NCBI RefSeq assembly: GCF_014697625.1
Contig: NZ_JACJSG010000005.1
Span: 1 to 64,000 of the forward strand
DNA length: 64,000 nucleotides
Direction of reading: 5' to 3'
Origin: Anabaena azotica FACHB-119
Lineage (GTDB): Bacteria; Cyanobacteriota; Cyanobacteriia; Cyanobacteriales; Nostocaceae
Part shown: positions 1-8,895 of the stretch, in pieces
Layout of the letters: each line of letters starts with the position of its first letter
How positions within the stretch are numbered: the first letter of the stretch is position 1
Notes under the pieces: generated by a model
What the model saw: only the letters and a program-made list of their open reading frames with translations
The model's database searches: none
Told to the model about the DNA's origin: nothing
Position numbers and translations under genes: made by a program

Positions 1-93
1 TTGGCTAACGATCGCAATCCAACTGTTTAAACCCGAATCTTTGCTCATGACCTGCTTTGTGTCACGACGATTTATCTTAACATCTGATTCTTC

Positions 94-113
94 AAAAAAC
101 CTGCCCTTGAAAG
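94..113. repeat. Isolated end of the 157-bp MITE family
   Basis: This 20-bp stretch (AAAAAACCTGCCCTTGAAAG) matches one terminal inverted repeat of the 157-bp elements at 5003-5159 and 45966-46122. The other end is not in the window, so this is a remnant, or the right end of a related element with a different interior. Confidence 0.55.
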
Positions 114-152
114 CTATCCCCTATCCCCTGTCCCCTATCCCCTACTTAACCC

Positions 153-1523
153 ATGACAAACTTAGATACCCTCCTCCCTTCCCTAGAAGGCATCGAAACC
201 ATCACCGAACCCAACCAAGTAGCCAAATTATCCCAAGACTATCACAGCTTTAGCCCGGTGCTAGTTCCCAAATTAGCGGGTAAGGTTGGTGATATTGTAG
301 TCCGCCCCGCCAATGAAGCGGAAGTGATAAAAGTTGCTGCTATTTGTGCCGCCCAGCGCATACCCATCACTGTGCGGGGTGCGGGTACGGGAAACTATGG
401 GCAATGTGTACCTCTGCATGGAGGCGTAATTTTAGATACAACTAAGTTACAAGAAATCCTGTGGGTTAAACCCGGTGTGGCGAGGGTAGAAGCTGGTGTG
501 AAGTTAGCAGCATTAGATAAGAAAGCGCGAGAAATTGGTTGGGAAATGCGGATGGCTCCTTCAACTTACCGCACAGCCACCATTGGCGGCTTTGTCGCTG
601 GTGGTAGTGGTGGCATTGGTTCAATCCAATATGGTTTGTTAGGCGATCGCGGTAATCTGTTAGGATTGCGAGTAGTCACCTTAGAAGAAGCACCCCGAAT
701 TATTGAGTTACGTGGCGACGATGTACAGAAAGTTAACCACGCTTGGGGCCTCAACGGTATTATCACTGAAGTAGAAATACCCCTGGGGCCTGCCTATCCT
801 TGGGCAGAAGTCATAGTCACCTTTGACGACTTCATCACCGCCGCCAAATTTGGACAAAGCCTAGCCAATGCCGATGGTATGATGAAAAAATTAGTCACCA
901 TCTTTGCATCACCAATTCCCCAATACTTCCCACCCCTACAGCCATACATCCCCGCCGGAACTCATCCAGCCTTCCTCATCCTTGCCGAACCCAGCCTAGA
1001 ATTATTACCTGGGTTAGTCGAGCAATACGGCGGAAAAATCACCTACCAAAAACCAGCCAAAGAAGCAGGTAAAGGCTTAAACTTAGCAGAATTTACTTGG
1101 AATCATACCACATTACACGCCCGCAACGTCGATACCGCCATCACATATTTGCAAAGTATGTTTCCTGCTGACCAAAGCTTGCAGTTAGTAGCAGACTTAT
1201 ATCATTACTTTGGTGATGAAGTCATGATTCATTTAGAGTTCATTCGCGTCAACGGTGCAGTAGTACCTGCGGCTTTACAGCTTGTCCGCTACTCCACAGA
1301 AGAACGCCTCAATGAAATTATCCGTTATCATGAAGCCAAAGGAGTATTTATAGCTAATCCCCACACATATATTATTGAAGATGGCGGTAGAAAAGTTATC
1401 GACCCTGAGCAGTTAAAATTCAAAGAAATAGTAGACCCTTATGGGTTAATGAATCCAGGCAAAAGTAAAGTATTAGAGGGCATAGGGGACAGGGGACAGG
1501 GGACAGGGGACAGGCAAAGATGA
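153..1523 (+). CDS. FAD-binding oxidase (GlcD-like)
   Basis: Predicted FAD-dependent oxidase/dehydrogenase of the glycolate oxidase/PCMH superfamily, 456 residues. The FAD-binding core is visible at residues 48-95 (RPANEAEVIKVAAICAAQ..., then GAGTGNYGQ at 77-85) and the second glycine-rich loop GGFVAGGSGGIGS near 145-158. The C-terminal part fits the substrate-cap domain but does not identify the substrate, so glycolate, lactate or another hydroxy acid are all possible. The last ~14 residues (GIGDRGQGTGDRQR) are translated from a tandem GGGGACA heptad array and are probably not functional sequence. No good Shine-Dalgarno precedes the ATG; the start sits just after a CCCCTAT/CCCTGT repeat tract. 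Family confident, substrate unknown. Confidence 0.85.
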   Translation: MTNLDTLLPSLEGIETITEPNQVAKLSQDYHSFSPVLVPKLAGKVGDIVVRPANEAEVIKVAAICAAQRIPITVRGAGTGNYGQCVPLHGGVILDTTKLQEILWVKPGVARVEAGVKLAALDKKAREIGWEMRMAPSTYRTATIGGFVAGGSGGIGSIQYGLLGDRGNLLGLRVVTLEEAPRIIELRGDDVQKVNHAWGLNGIITEVEIPLGPAYPWAEVIVTFDDFITAAKFGQSLANADGMMKKLVTIFASPIPQYFPPLQPYIPAGTHPAFLILAEPSLELLPGLVEQYGGKITYQKPAKEAGKGLNLAEFTWNHTTLHARNVDTAITYLQSMFPADQSLQLVADLYHYFGDEVMIHLEFIRVNGAVVPAALQLVRYSTEERLNEIIRYHEAKGVFIANPHTYIIEDGGRKVIDPEQLKFKEIVDPYGLMNPGKSKVLEGIGDRGQGTGDRQR

Positions 1524-1746
1524 GGGAGATGAGGGAGTAGGGGGAGATGAGGGAGATGAGGGAGTAGGGGGAGATGAGGGAGTAGGGGGAGAGTAACTAT
1601 GGACTATTGACTATGGACTATTGACTATGGACTATTGACTATGGACTATTGACTATGGACTATTGACTATGGACTATTGACTATGGACTATTGACTATGG
1701 ACTATTGACTATGGACTATTGACTAATGACTATTGACTATTGACCA
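1484..1746. repeat. Heptad tandem repeat arrays (STRR)
   Basis: Three consecutive 7-bp-period arrays fill the gap between the FAD oxidase and rtcA. About four GGGGACA units (1484-1514) overlap the 3' end of the upstream coding region. GATGAGG/GAGTAGG-type units follow (1519-1594). Then come alternating TGGACTA and TTGACTA units (about 1600-1740). The last array runs directly into the ATG of rtcA. Such short tandemly repeated sequences are characteristic of heterocystous cyanobacteria. Confidence 0.9.
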
Positions 1747-2793
1747 ATGACAATTGAAATTGATGGTTCCTACGGTGAGGGAGGTGGACAAGTTCTCCGT
1801 ACTTCCCTTAGTTTAGCCGCTATCACAGGTGAACCCATACGCATTACAGGTATCCGCGCTGGACGCAAAAAGCCAGGGTTAGCCGCACAACATTTAACAG
1901 CAGTACGTGCGGCGGCGACAATTTGTCATGGTCAATTGCAGGGTGATGCTTTGGGTTCAACGATGCTGGAATTTATTCCCGGTGGTGCGGTGCAAGCTGG
2001 AACCTATAGTTTTGATGTCACGGAAGCGCAGCCAGGGGGATCGGCTGGAGCTATTACTCTAGTTTTGCAGACAATTCTCTTACCTTTAGCCTTAGCCCAG
2101 GGTGATTCTCAGATTACCCTACTAGGTGGAACTCATGTCATCTTTAGCCCGACAATGACCTACATTGAGCAAGTATATCTGCCAATGTTACGCCGCATGG
2201 GTATCACCGCCCAAGTCAAGTTGGGGGCTTGGGGCTGGTATCCCAGAGGTGGGGGGGTAGTAAATTTGCAGGTGAAGGGAGGATGTCAACTCACCGGACT
2301 CCGCTTATTGGAAAGGGGAGAGTTAAAGCGGGTGCGGGGGCTAGCAGTGGCGACAGAATTACCCGCCCATATTCCCCAACGCATGGCCAGCCGTGCTGAG
2401 AATTTGCTCCGCGCCGCCGGGTTAAGGGTATATGTGCAAGCACTGCGCGAGAAGGGTGTAGCCCCTGGTGCAGGGATTTTTTTAACTGCTGAGTATCGCA
2501 ATAGTTTGACGGGATTTGGTGGCTTTGGACGTTTGCGGTTATCATCAGAAAAGGTAGCAGAGATTGCTTGCGAACAACTATTACAATTTCACCAAACTGG
2601 CGCACCAGTCGATGAACATTTGGCAGATCAATTATTATTACCTGCGGTGTTAGCTTCAGGAGAAAGTCAGTATAAAGTGGCTGAGGTGAGTACACATTTA
2701 ACAACTAACGCCGCAGTTATTGAAAGGTTTGGGCTAGGAAAGATTACTGTTCATCAAGAAGAAAAGACTGTGGCGATAATTGGTAATTGGTAA
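1747..2793 (+). CDS. rtcA: RNA 3'-terminal phosphate cyclase
   Basis: RtcA converts RNA 3'-phosphate ends to 2',3'-cyclic phosphates through an enzyme-AMP intermediate. The 348-residue protein has the family N-terminus (IDGSYGEGGGQVLRTSLSL at 5-23), the RAGRKKPGL motif (38-46), EAQPGGSAGA near 94 and the C-terminal APVDEHLADQLLLPA segment carrying the expected adenylylated histidine near 286-290. Length is normal. No RtcB ligase or RtcR regulator is adjacent. The ATG lies at the end of the heptad array, with no Shine-Dalgarno in front. The end of the gene also merges into an ATTGGTA heptad array. Function is highly confident from the conserved motifs. Confidence 0.93.
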   Translation: MTIEIDGSYGEGGGQVLRTSLSLAAITGEPIRITGIRAGRKKPGLAAQHLTAVRAAATICHGQLQGDALGSTMLEFIPGGAVQAGTYSFDVTEAQPGGSAGAITLVLQTILLPLALAQGDSQITLLGGTHVIFSPTMTYIEQVYLPMLRRMGITAQVKLGAWGWYPRGGGVVNLQVKGGCQLTGLRLLERGELKRVRGLAVATELPAHIPQRMASRAENLLRAAGLRVYVQALREKGVAPGAGIFLTAEYRNSLTGFGGFGRLRLSSEKVAEIACEQLLQFHQTGAPVDEHLADQLLLPAVLASGESQYKVAEVSTHLTTNAAVIERFGLGKITVHQEEKTVAIIGNW

Positions 2794-2836
2794 TTGGTCA
2801 TTGGTAATTGGTCATTGGTAATTGGTCATTGGTAAT
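2784..2836. repeat. ATTGGTA/ATTGGTC heptad array
   Basis: A 7-bp-period array of ATTGGTA and ATTGGTC units covers the stop codon of rtcA; the final codons (ATA ATT GGT AAT TGG TAA) are themselves the first repeat units. The remaining space to 3155 holds AT-rich sequence and a short CCCCTGT tract and probably the promoter of the next gene. I see nothing else in it. Confidence 0.85.
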
Positions 2837-3155
2837 GGTAGAAAACAATTATTTATTACCTATGACCTATTACCGACTAAGCCAAGCATATCGTAATTAT
2901 AGCAGTAGCCACATGGATTAGGACATTGATAAATCGTAAAATCTTTATCTACAGAAGCTTTTAAAGCTGTCCCCTGTCCCCTGTTACCTGTCCCCTACTA
3001 TACCTTGATTTTCATGGGTTTAATGTATTTTGGTGCTGCAAAAATGACCAAATTTAATTAATACTTATTACTTTTTGCTTATTGTGTATTACTGTTTAAG
3101 CTCTCATACTCCTATGTAAGAGATAATTTTTCAAACACATCAGGGAGAAATTCCA

Positions 3156-4931
3156 GTGGTTGTCAAATCAGAACCCCAGGAAACGTCAACACAAGCAATC
3201 TGGCGTGTGCTGGAGAGTTTAAGGAACTACAGATTAATTTCGCTGGGGGCTTTGATGAGTGTACTGCTATTGACAATTGCCAATGCGCTTACTCCCCAAT
3301 TATTTCGCTGGGGAATAGATCAGGGTATTGTCAAGCGAGATTTACAAATAGTTATATACAGTGCTGCATGGATGGTAGTTGCCGCGATCGCTCGCGGTGT
3401 GTTTAACTTTGGTCAGAGTTATTTAGCAGAATCAGTTTCTCAAGGCGTGGCTTATGACTTACGCAACAAGATTTTCAGCAAGATTCAAAATTTGAGTTTT
3501 AGTTATCACGATCAAGCACAGACTTCACAATTATTAACCCGCGTCACCAGTGATATTGAGCAAATCCGCACTTTTATTGGTACTAGCTTGATTCAAGTCA
3601 TCGGTGGAATCCTCACATTAGTAGTAATCGCTATACTTTTGCTGGTCATGAATTGGCGACTGGCTTTAATTTCCCTGACAGCAGTACCGATTACCGCTTG
3701 GTTGATGACGCGATTTGTCATACGTAACAGCAAATTCTTCCGACAAGTACAAGAACAACTTAGTAATCTTAATGCAGTCTTGCAAGAAAATCTGATTGGT
3801 ATTAGGGTAGTCAAAGCCTTCGTGCGGGAATCAGTAGAAAAATCCCGTTATACCAGCCTCAATAATGAATTAGTTACGGCAAACATGAAAACAATTCTTG
3901 CTATCCGTAATACATTCCCTTTTATCTTTTTGCTGAGTAATTTGGTAACATTGGCGGTGTTTGCCTATGGAGGAGCGTTAGTTGTTAATAATAGGTTTTC
4001 CATTGGCGAATTAGTGGCGTTTAATTCCTACTTGGTGTTGATTTTCCAGCCGATTTTGCTGATTGGCTTTGCTGCACCAGCGATCGCAGGCGCAGCAGTT
4101 TCGGCAACAAGGGTTTATGAGGTGGTAGATGCTACAGTTGATATCCGAGAACGTGCTGATGCGATCGCCTTTGATACTTGTGGCGGCCGAATCACATTTG
4201 AAAATGTCTCCTTTCGTTATCCAGGCGCAACTACAGAAGCCCTAAAAGATGTATCTTTTGAAACCAAGCCCAAGGAACTAATCGCGGTTTTGGGAATGAC
4301 AGGTTCGGGGAAAAGTACAATTATGAACTTGATTCCCCGCTTTTATGATGTCACTAAGGGAGCAGTCCGCATTGATGGGCGAGATGTGCGCGATTTTACC
4401 TTGAAAAGTTTGAGAAGACACATTGGCATCGTCTTTCAGGAAACTACATTATTCTCCGGTACTATTCGGGAGAATATCGCCTATGCCAAACCTGATGCAC
4501 CGCTAGAACAGGTAATTGAAGTAGCCAAAACCGCCCAAATTCATGATTTTATCGCCAGTCTACCCGATGGCTATGAGACAATTGTGGGTGAGCGTGGCGT
4601 AGGTTTATCTGGTGGACAAAAGCAAAGAGTAGCGATCGCCCGGACTTTACTCACCGATTACAGTATTCTGATTTTGGATGACAGTACCTCAGCCGTAGAT
4701 GCCAAAACTGCTACCGAAATTCAAGCCGCATTAGATGAGATGATGCGCCGCAAAGCTTGTGTAACTTTTGTTGTAGCTCAACGTATTACCACAGTCAAAA
4801 ATGCCGACCGAATTTTGCTCATAGATAAAGGACAATTAGTAGCCCAAGGTACTCATGAGGAACTAATGCAAACCAGCCCCCTCTATGGAGCGATTTTAGA
4901 ATCTCAAGTCAAGAGGGCAGTTAACAGTTGA
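3156..4931 (+). CDS. ABC exporter half-transporter, degenerate ATPase site
   Basis: A 591-residue ABC exporter with a six-helix membrane domain (residues ~25-325) fused to an ATPase domain (~345-585). Walker A (GMTGSGKST), Q-loop (VFQET), signature LSGGQKQR and D-loop are present. However, the Walker B ends in ILDDSTSAVD, so Asp replaces the catalytic Glu, and the H-loop reads VVAQRITTV, so Gln replaces the switch His. That combination is typical of the non-catalytic half of heterodimeric exporters, yet no partner half is adjacent. The start is GTG, supported by AGGGAG nine bases upstream (3142-3147). Substrate unknown; lipid or drug export are the usual roles. Confidence 0.88.
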   Translation: MVVKSEPQETSTQAIWRVLESLRNYRLISLGALMSVLLLTIANALTPQLFRWGIDQGIVKRDLQIVIYSAAWMVVAAIARGVFNFGQSYLAESVSQGVAYDLRNKIFSKIQNLSFSYHDQAQTSQLLTRVTSDIEQIRTFIGTSLIQVIGGILTLVVIAILLLVMNWRLALISLTAVPITAWLMTRFVIRNSKFFRQVQEQLSNLNAVLQENLIGIRVVKAFVRESVEKSRYTSLNNELVTANMKTILAIRNTFPFIFLLSNLVTLAVFAYGGALVVNNRFSIGELVAFNSYLVLIFQPILLIGFAAPAIAGAAVSATRVYEVVDATVDIRERADAIAFDTCGGRITFENVSFRYPGATTEALKDVSFETKPKELIAVLGMTGSGKSTIMNLIPRFYDVTKGAVRIDGRDVRDFTLKSLRRHIGIVFQETTLFSGTIRENIAYAKPDAPLEQVIEVAKTAQIHDFIASLPDGYETIVGERGVGLSGGQKQRVAIARTLLTDYSILILDDSTSAVDAKTATEIQAALDEMMRRKACVTFVVAQRITTVKNADRILLIDKGQLVAQGTHEELMQTSPLYGAILESQVKRAVNS

Positions 4932-5002
4932 CAGTTGACAGGGATTAAAGGCTTTTTCCTTTTCCCCTTCCCCTTTCCCCTTCCCCTTCCCCCTTCCCCC
5001 TT

Positions 5003-5159
5003 CTTTCAAGGGCAGGTTTTTTACACTTCGACCCAAAAACACTGATTTTAGGGTGTAGGGGTATAAGGGTGTAGGGGTGTAGGGGTAGATGAAAGTCTGA
5101 TAATTTACTGAATCTTATAGTCCTCACTGATTACTTTATGAAAAACCTGCCCTTAAGAG
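5003..5159. mobile_element. 157-bp MITE-like element, copy A
   Basis: A non-coding element with terminal inverted repeats: left end CTTTCAAGGGCAGGTTTTT, right end the complement of CTCTTAAGGGCAGGTTTTT. A near-identical copy of the same length lies in opposite orientation at 45966-46122. The interior includes GGGTGTAGGGGTATAAGGGT and no open frame that looks like a protein. No clear target-site duplication is seen. No transposase using these ends is present in the window. Confidence 0.75.
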
Positions 5160-5182
5160 TACTCCCCCACTCCCCCAAAACG

Positions 5183-5212
5183 ATGGGGGTGAAAAATTTT
5201 CTTCACCCCCAT
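5183..5212. terminator. Strong hairpin ATGGGGGTGAA / TTCACCCCCAT
   Basis: A perfect 11-bp stem with an eight-base AT-rich loop, beyond the end of the ABC exporter gene and the MITE. It could act as a terminator for transcription in either direction, although no clean T-tract follows. The rest of 5213-5367 is AT-rich with one HIP1 site, with no gene seen. Confidence 0.45.
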
Positions 5213-5367
5213 GTAATAGGCTTGTCAGTTGATGTTAAATTTGTTTATAATGCTCTAACCGAATTTTTATTAACTTCTAAGTGCGATCGCTAGACTGAAA
5301 CACAAAAGTTCACGATTAGTTGTGCTGTTCGCAAAACGAATTACTAGAGCGATCGCCGTAAATAGTT

Positions 5368-5559
5368 CTATTCTTCTTGGTTAGTTGCTGCTAAACGTTG
5401 TTCTTTTAGATGTTGTAATTGTTCTAACAAAGAGTCCACTTCTGCTTGCAAGTTCATCAACTTAACTTGCTGATCATCTTGGTAGTATGACTTATTCAAG
5501 TGCTGTGTCCAGGTAGTCTGGCACTCGCGTTCAGAAATAGTAGAGGTAGCAGTAGCCAT
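5368..5559 (-). CDS. Small conserved coiled-coil protein
   Basis: A 63-residue protein beginning MATATSTISE; its second half (KLMNLQAEVDSLLEQLQHL) is a leucine-heptad coiled coil. A longer reading from an upstream TTG (5577) is possible, but that codon overlaps the better start signal: GGGGA about 11 bases before the ATG at 5559. There is no signal peptide or membrane segment. I believe this is a cyanobacterial hypothetical protein family, but I do not recognise a function. It stands alone with repeats on both sides, so context gives no clue. Confidence 0.6.
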   Translation of the reverse strand: MATATSTISERECQTTWTQHLNKSYYQDDQQVKLMNLQAEVDSLLEQLQHLKEQRLAATNQEE

Positions 5560-5826
5560 TGTGATTAATTTCCCCAACTCAACTCACACCTTGGTAAATA
5601 ATATAATAAAGCAACTTTAAGCTTTGTTAAATAATTGTATATTTTTCATCATATAGTTTAATAGGTCAGGGTTTGTAGTATAAGTGACGGCGATGATTCC
5701 TTTATGTTCCCTGGTAGTATTGCGTGAATTCCACAATCTTGAGGATATTTGAGAAAAACAGTAGAGGAAAATTGCGATCGCCTACCGTAGGCGGTCTGTG
5801 ATGGATACTTAGCGGATATCATATTC

Positions 5827-6055
5827 GTTTAACAGTGAACAGTTGTAGGGGCGGGTTCATTGAGTAATTCATGGTAAAAACAGATAAGTTCGTTAAACCC
5901 GCCCGTACTTCAATATGAAAGTGAAACACCACAGCAGGTGGAAGGCGTATTTTAGCGCTTCTTTATCCGCCTACTATACGCTTGATACCTGATAACTGAT
6001 AACTGATAACTGATACCTGATAACTGATAACTGATAACTGATACCTGATTTAAAC
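5827..6055. repeat. TTTAACAGT/GGTGGAAGGCG repeat with nested hairpin, copy 3
   Basis: This element begins TTTAACAGTGAACAG and ends in CTGATAA heptads then CTGATTTAAA. It contains the core ACACCAC...GGTGGAAGGCGT. Related copies are at 8707-8854 and 60911-61050. Here an extra hairpin (GGGCGGGTT...AACCCGCCC, about 5849-5907) interrupts the left side, so one small element seems to have inserted into another. The neighbouring 5578-5826 is AT-rich with a HIP1 site and no gene. Confidence 0.6.
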
Positions 6056-6062
6056 ACTCTCC

Positions 6063-6980
6063 TTATTTAGATAAACGAGTCATTTCAAATAATTGTTGAG
6101 CATTATTTCCTAAAAAAGCATCAAATAATTCCTGCTTTCCTGGCGCTATTTCTACTGGATATCGTTGAGCAATTTCATAATAGGCATAAGTCCAAGGAAC
6201 TTGAATTTCCTCACCAGTAAAATCATCTATAACTGTCACCATTTCTTTCACCGCTTGCGTTGCTGTCTGACGCAAACCACAAGCAATATCACCTTCAATT
6301 TCTGCTTTCATAGGTACGCCTAAATTCGCCAAACCAAGAGCAGTATCATCTATATTTGCATATTCTGGAGTTTGATGGCGATTAACGTAACCTGTAAAAT
6401 GGTTGACAGCATAGCCATGTAACAACACCCAAGCGCCATATTGACTAGCTTGATTAACTTCTTCCACAACAGAACGGCGAGGAGTTAACCAAGGACGGGT
6501 GAAAACTTTTTGCAGTCTTTGGACTATAATTTCATCGTTGTCTGCTGGAGAGAAATTAGTAAGAGGATAGGTAAAGTTTTGAGGAATTGTCGATACTGTT
6601 TGAGAGATGAGTTCGATAATCTGATTTGGCAATTCATCTACTATTAACTCGCTGATAAATAACTTGGGTAAATCAAACTCTGCTTGTTGGGGATGGCGAT
6701 AATGACGCGCATACAGATGAGTTTGGGGAAAATGGTATTCTCCCGCCGGAACATAACCCAAAGCATCAGCTATTTGGGAAAGATAGTCGATTCCTAAACT
6801 TATCTTACCTTGTGGACGGTCAAGTGACATACGCAGCGATCGCAACGCGATATGGTCATTAGCCACAGTCCCACCCGCCGCCATAATCATTTGTTGATAA
6901 GTGCGGGCGTAAGTCACCCTGGCGCTATACTCTTGCCAGAGTAGTGAAAAAAGATTAAGTGCAATTTTGTTCATAGTCAT
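6063..6980 (-). CDS. DUF1338 protein, 2-oxoadipate dioxygenase/decarboxylase-like
   Basis: A 305-residue DUF1338 protein. Characterised members (HglS/YdcJ type) are Fe(II) enzymes turning 2-oxoadipate into D-2-hydroxyglutarate in lysine catabolism. Candidate metal ligands are visible: His43 (ANDHIALRS), His194 (YAVNHFTGYVN) and Glu269 (YAYYEIAQRYP), matching the His-His-Glu triad of the family. The class III aminotransferase gene lies just upstream on the same strand, so the pair may act in sequence on lysine or aminoadipate. The first ATG (6980) lies within a TAGTCAT heptad array; Met3 (6974) is an equally good start. Some plant and cyanobacterial relatives may use other 2-oxo acids. Confidence 0.8.
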   Translation of the reverse strand: MTMNKIALNLFSLLWQEYSARVTYARTYQQMIMAAGGTVANDHIALRSLRMSLDRPQGKISLGIDYLSQIADALGYVPAGEYHFPQTHLYARHYRHPQQAEFDLPKLFISELIVDELPNQIIELISQTVSTIPQNFTYPLTNFSPADNDEIIVQRLQKVFTRPWLTPRRSVVEEVNQASQYGAWVLLHGYAVNHFTGYVNRHQTPEYANIDDTALGLANLGVPMKAEIEGDIACGLRQTATQAVKEMVTVIDDFTGEEIQVPWTYAYYEIAQRYPVEIAPGKQELFDAFLGNNAQQLFEMTRLSK

Positions 6981-7075
6981 TAGTCATTAGTCATTAGTCA
7001 TTAGTCCATAGTCCATAGTCCAAAGGCTTATCCTTTCCCCTTTCCCCTTTCCCCCTTATCCTTTCCCCTTTCCTA
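6978..7075. repeat. TAGTCAT heptad array and CCCTTTC tract
   Basis: TAGTCAT/TAGTCCA units (6978-7022) are followed by a pyrimidine-rich CCTTTCCCC tract (7029-7074). Together they fill the entire space between the aminotransferase stop and the DUF1338 start; on the minus strand they supply the ATGACT that begins the DUF1338 gene. Confidence 0.85.
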
Positions 7076-8365
7076 AACAATTTCTGCGAGAATATCCAAG
7101 GCTGTTTGAATTTGTTCGCCCTTAATAACTAAGGGGGGACAGAAACGAATGGCGGCTTTACCGCAACCTAGTAATAACAAGCCCCGGTGGAAGGCTGCTT
7201 GAATGATGCGATCGCGCAGTTTATGATCAAAATGACCGTCTTCATCGCATAAATCTACAGCTACCATCAAGCCTTTACCTCTGGGTAAGGACATTCTGGG
7301 AAATTGTTTATGTAATTGGGTTAAACCAGTCTGTAATAATTCGCCCATCTGGGTGGCGTTATCCATTAAGCCACTTTCTAGTAGTTGTAGAGTTGCAATT
7401 CCCGCCGCGCAAGCTACAGGGTTCCCGCCGAAGGTGGTAGCGTGGGAACCTGGAGGCCAAGTCATCAATTCAGGACGGGATAAAATCGCTCCTAAAGGTA
7501 AACCGCTAGCGATACCTTTGGCTGTGGTGATTATATCAGGTGCGACTCCCCAATGCTCAATGGCAAATAAGCGTCCGGTACGTCCCATGCCTGATTGTAC
7601 TTCATCCACTACCATTAGTATGCCGTAGCGATCGCAGATATTACGTATTCTTTGTAAAAATCCATCTTCTGGGACGATGTAACCGCCTTCGCCTTGGATG
7701 GGTTCAACGACAATGGCGGCGACTTCGTGAGGCGGTATAACTGTGTTAAATAAATTATTTTCTAAATAATCTAGGCTGGCGTGAGTACCATAGGGGATGT
7801 GTGTCACCCCTGGAACTAACGGCCCGAAGTTCGCACGCTGTACGGTTTTGGAACCAGTGAGGGACATTGCGCCGTAGGTGCGTCCGTGGAATGCGCCTAA
7901 AAAAGCGATGATGAGCGATCGCTTGGTGTAATATCGAGCTAGTTTAATTGCTCCTTCGTTAGACTCTGCACCGGAATTAGTAAAGAAGACTTTCGCACCG
8001 TGAACGAAGGGGGCGCGACTGGCTAAATTTTCCGCTAATTCCACCATTGGTTCATAATAAAAATCCGTCCCCGACATATGTAATAGCCTTGTGGACTGTT
8101 CCTGAACCGCTTTGACTACTTGTGGATGGGCGTGTCCGGTGGCGGTAACGGCGATACCTGCGGTCATATCGAGAAAAACATTCCCGTCCACATCTTCCAC
8201 CATACAGCCTTGACCACGGGCGACAACCAAGGGATAGTCACGGGTATAAGAGGGGGATGTAACGGCGCGATCGCGTTCTACAATTGCTTTAGCTTTAGGC
8301 CCTGGTAAGGCTGTCAGCAAACGCGGTGACAGAGGTAAATCCTGATTAATAGAGATACTTAACAT
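7073..8365 (-). CDS. Class III PLP aminotransferase (GabT/ArgD-like)
   Basis: A 430-residue class III aminotransferase. The PLP-contacting motifs are clear: NSGAESNEGAIKLAR at 130-144, DEVQSGMGRTG at 254-264, and the Schiff-base lysine in ITTAKGIASG (Lys283). The sequence resembles 4-aminobutyrate aminotransferases more than acetylornithine aminotransferases, but the amino donor cannot be fixed from sequence. The DUF1338 gene is 92 bases downstream on the same strand. A transaminase feeding a 2-oxoadipate dioxygenase would make sense for lysine or 2-aminoadipate breakdown. The start ATG (8365) follows AT-rich sequence without an obvious Shine-Dalgarno. Confidence 0.87.
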   Translation of the reverse strand: MLSISINQDLPLSPRLLTALPGPKAKAIVERDRAVTSPSYTRDYPLVVARGQGCMVEDVDGNVFLDMTAGIAVTATGHAHPQVVKAVQEQSTRLLHMSGTDFYYEPMVELAENLASRAPFVHGAKVFFTNSGAESNEGAIKLARYYTKRSLIIAFLGAFHGRTYGAMSLTGSKTVQRANFGPLVPGVTHIPYGTHASLDYLENNLFNTVIPPHEVAAIVVEPIQGEGGYIVPEDGFLQRIRNICDRYGILMVVDEVQSGMGRTGRLFAIEHWGVAPDIITTAKGIASGLPLGAILSRPELMTWPPGSHATTFGGNPVACAAGIATLQLLESGLMDNATQMGELLQTGLTQLHKQFPRMSLPRGKGLMVAVDLCDEDGHFDHKLRDRIIQAAFHRGLLLLGCGKAAIRFCPPLVIKGEQIQTALDILAEIV

Positions 8366-8895
8366 TTTATTTTTTAGGTATTTTGCTATGAGGTTAATTA
8401 AACTACCAAGTGTAATTGCTAACAGTAGCTTTTGATTCTATTTGGTATAACTTACTAATTGCTTGACCGACAAGAATATGTGATGGCGATCGTGAGAAAA
8501 TACAAATAACTTTTCATGAATCTGGAGAGATATTCCTGACGAATCTAAATTTTCCTGTAATTACTGAGTATTTATATTTGCTAGTAGATATCATCTCAAC
8601 CAAGACTAAAGAATACAAATGAAAGTTTAGTCACGAGTATGCAGGTTATAATGCAATCTTAGGCTGATCTCCCTATAGATGGAAGAGGTTTAATGCCCTG
8701 TCAGATGCTTTAACAGTGACCAGTGAACAGTGAACAGTTATCAGTTAAATACTTGGGGTAAACACCACAACAATTGGTGGAAGGCGTTGGTGCGCTATGA
8801 CACCACACCATCAGCCGCCAGAACTGATAACTGATAACTGATAACTGATTTAAAACTGCATCAGCAAATTAGTATGGTGAATTAGTTAACGATTT
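8366..8895. other. Intergenic region with dispersed repeat copy 1
   Basis: No gene is seen. The right half (8707-8854) is a copy of the TTTAACAGT/GGTGGAAGGCG repeat: it opens GCTTTAACAGTGACCAG, contains AATTGGTGGAAGGCGT, and closes with three CTGATAA heptads and CTGATTTAAA. The left half is AT-rich and presumably carries the promoter of the aminotransferase operon. Confidence 0.6.

Noticed and set aside
41..253. Plus-strand open frame overlapping the start of the FAD oxidase
   Set aside because: It is built from CCCTATCCC-type repeats and runs out of frame into a clear gene. Bases 1-30 could be the last codons of an upstream gene (LANDRNPTV-stop), but ten codons cannot support a call.
1600..1746. 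Heptad array as a CRISPR
   Set aside because: Units are 7 bp in perfect tandem with no spacers; it is an STRR array.
2291..2704. Long minus-strand open frame within rtcA
   Set aside because: A shadow frame of a well-supported gene, with no independent signals.
4945..5127. Minus-strand open frame inside the 157-bp MITE
   Set aside because: It covers low-complexity CCCTTTCC tract and element sequence, has no start signals and no recognisable protein.
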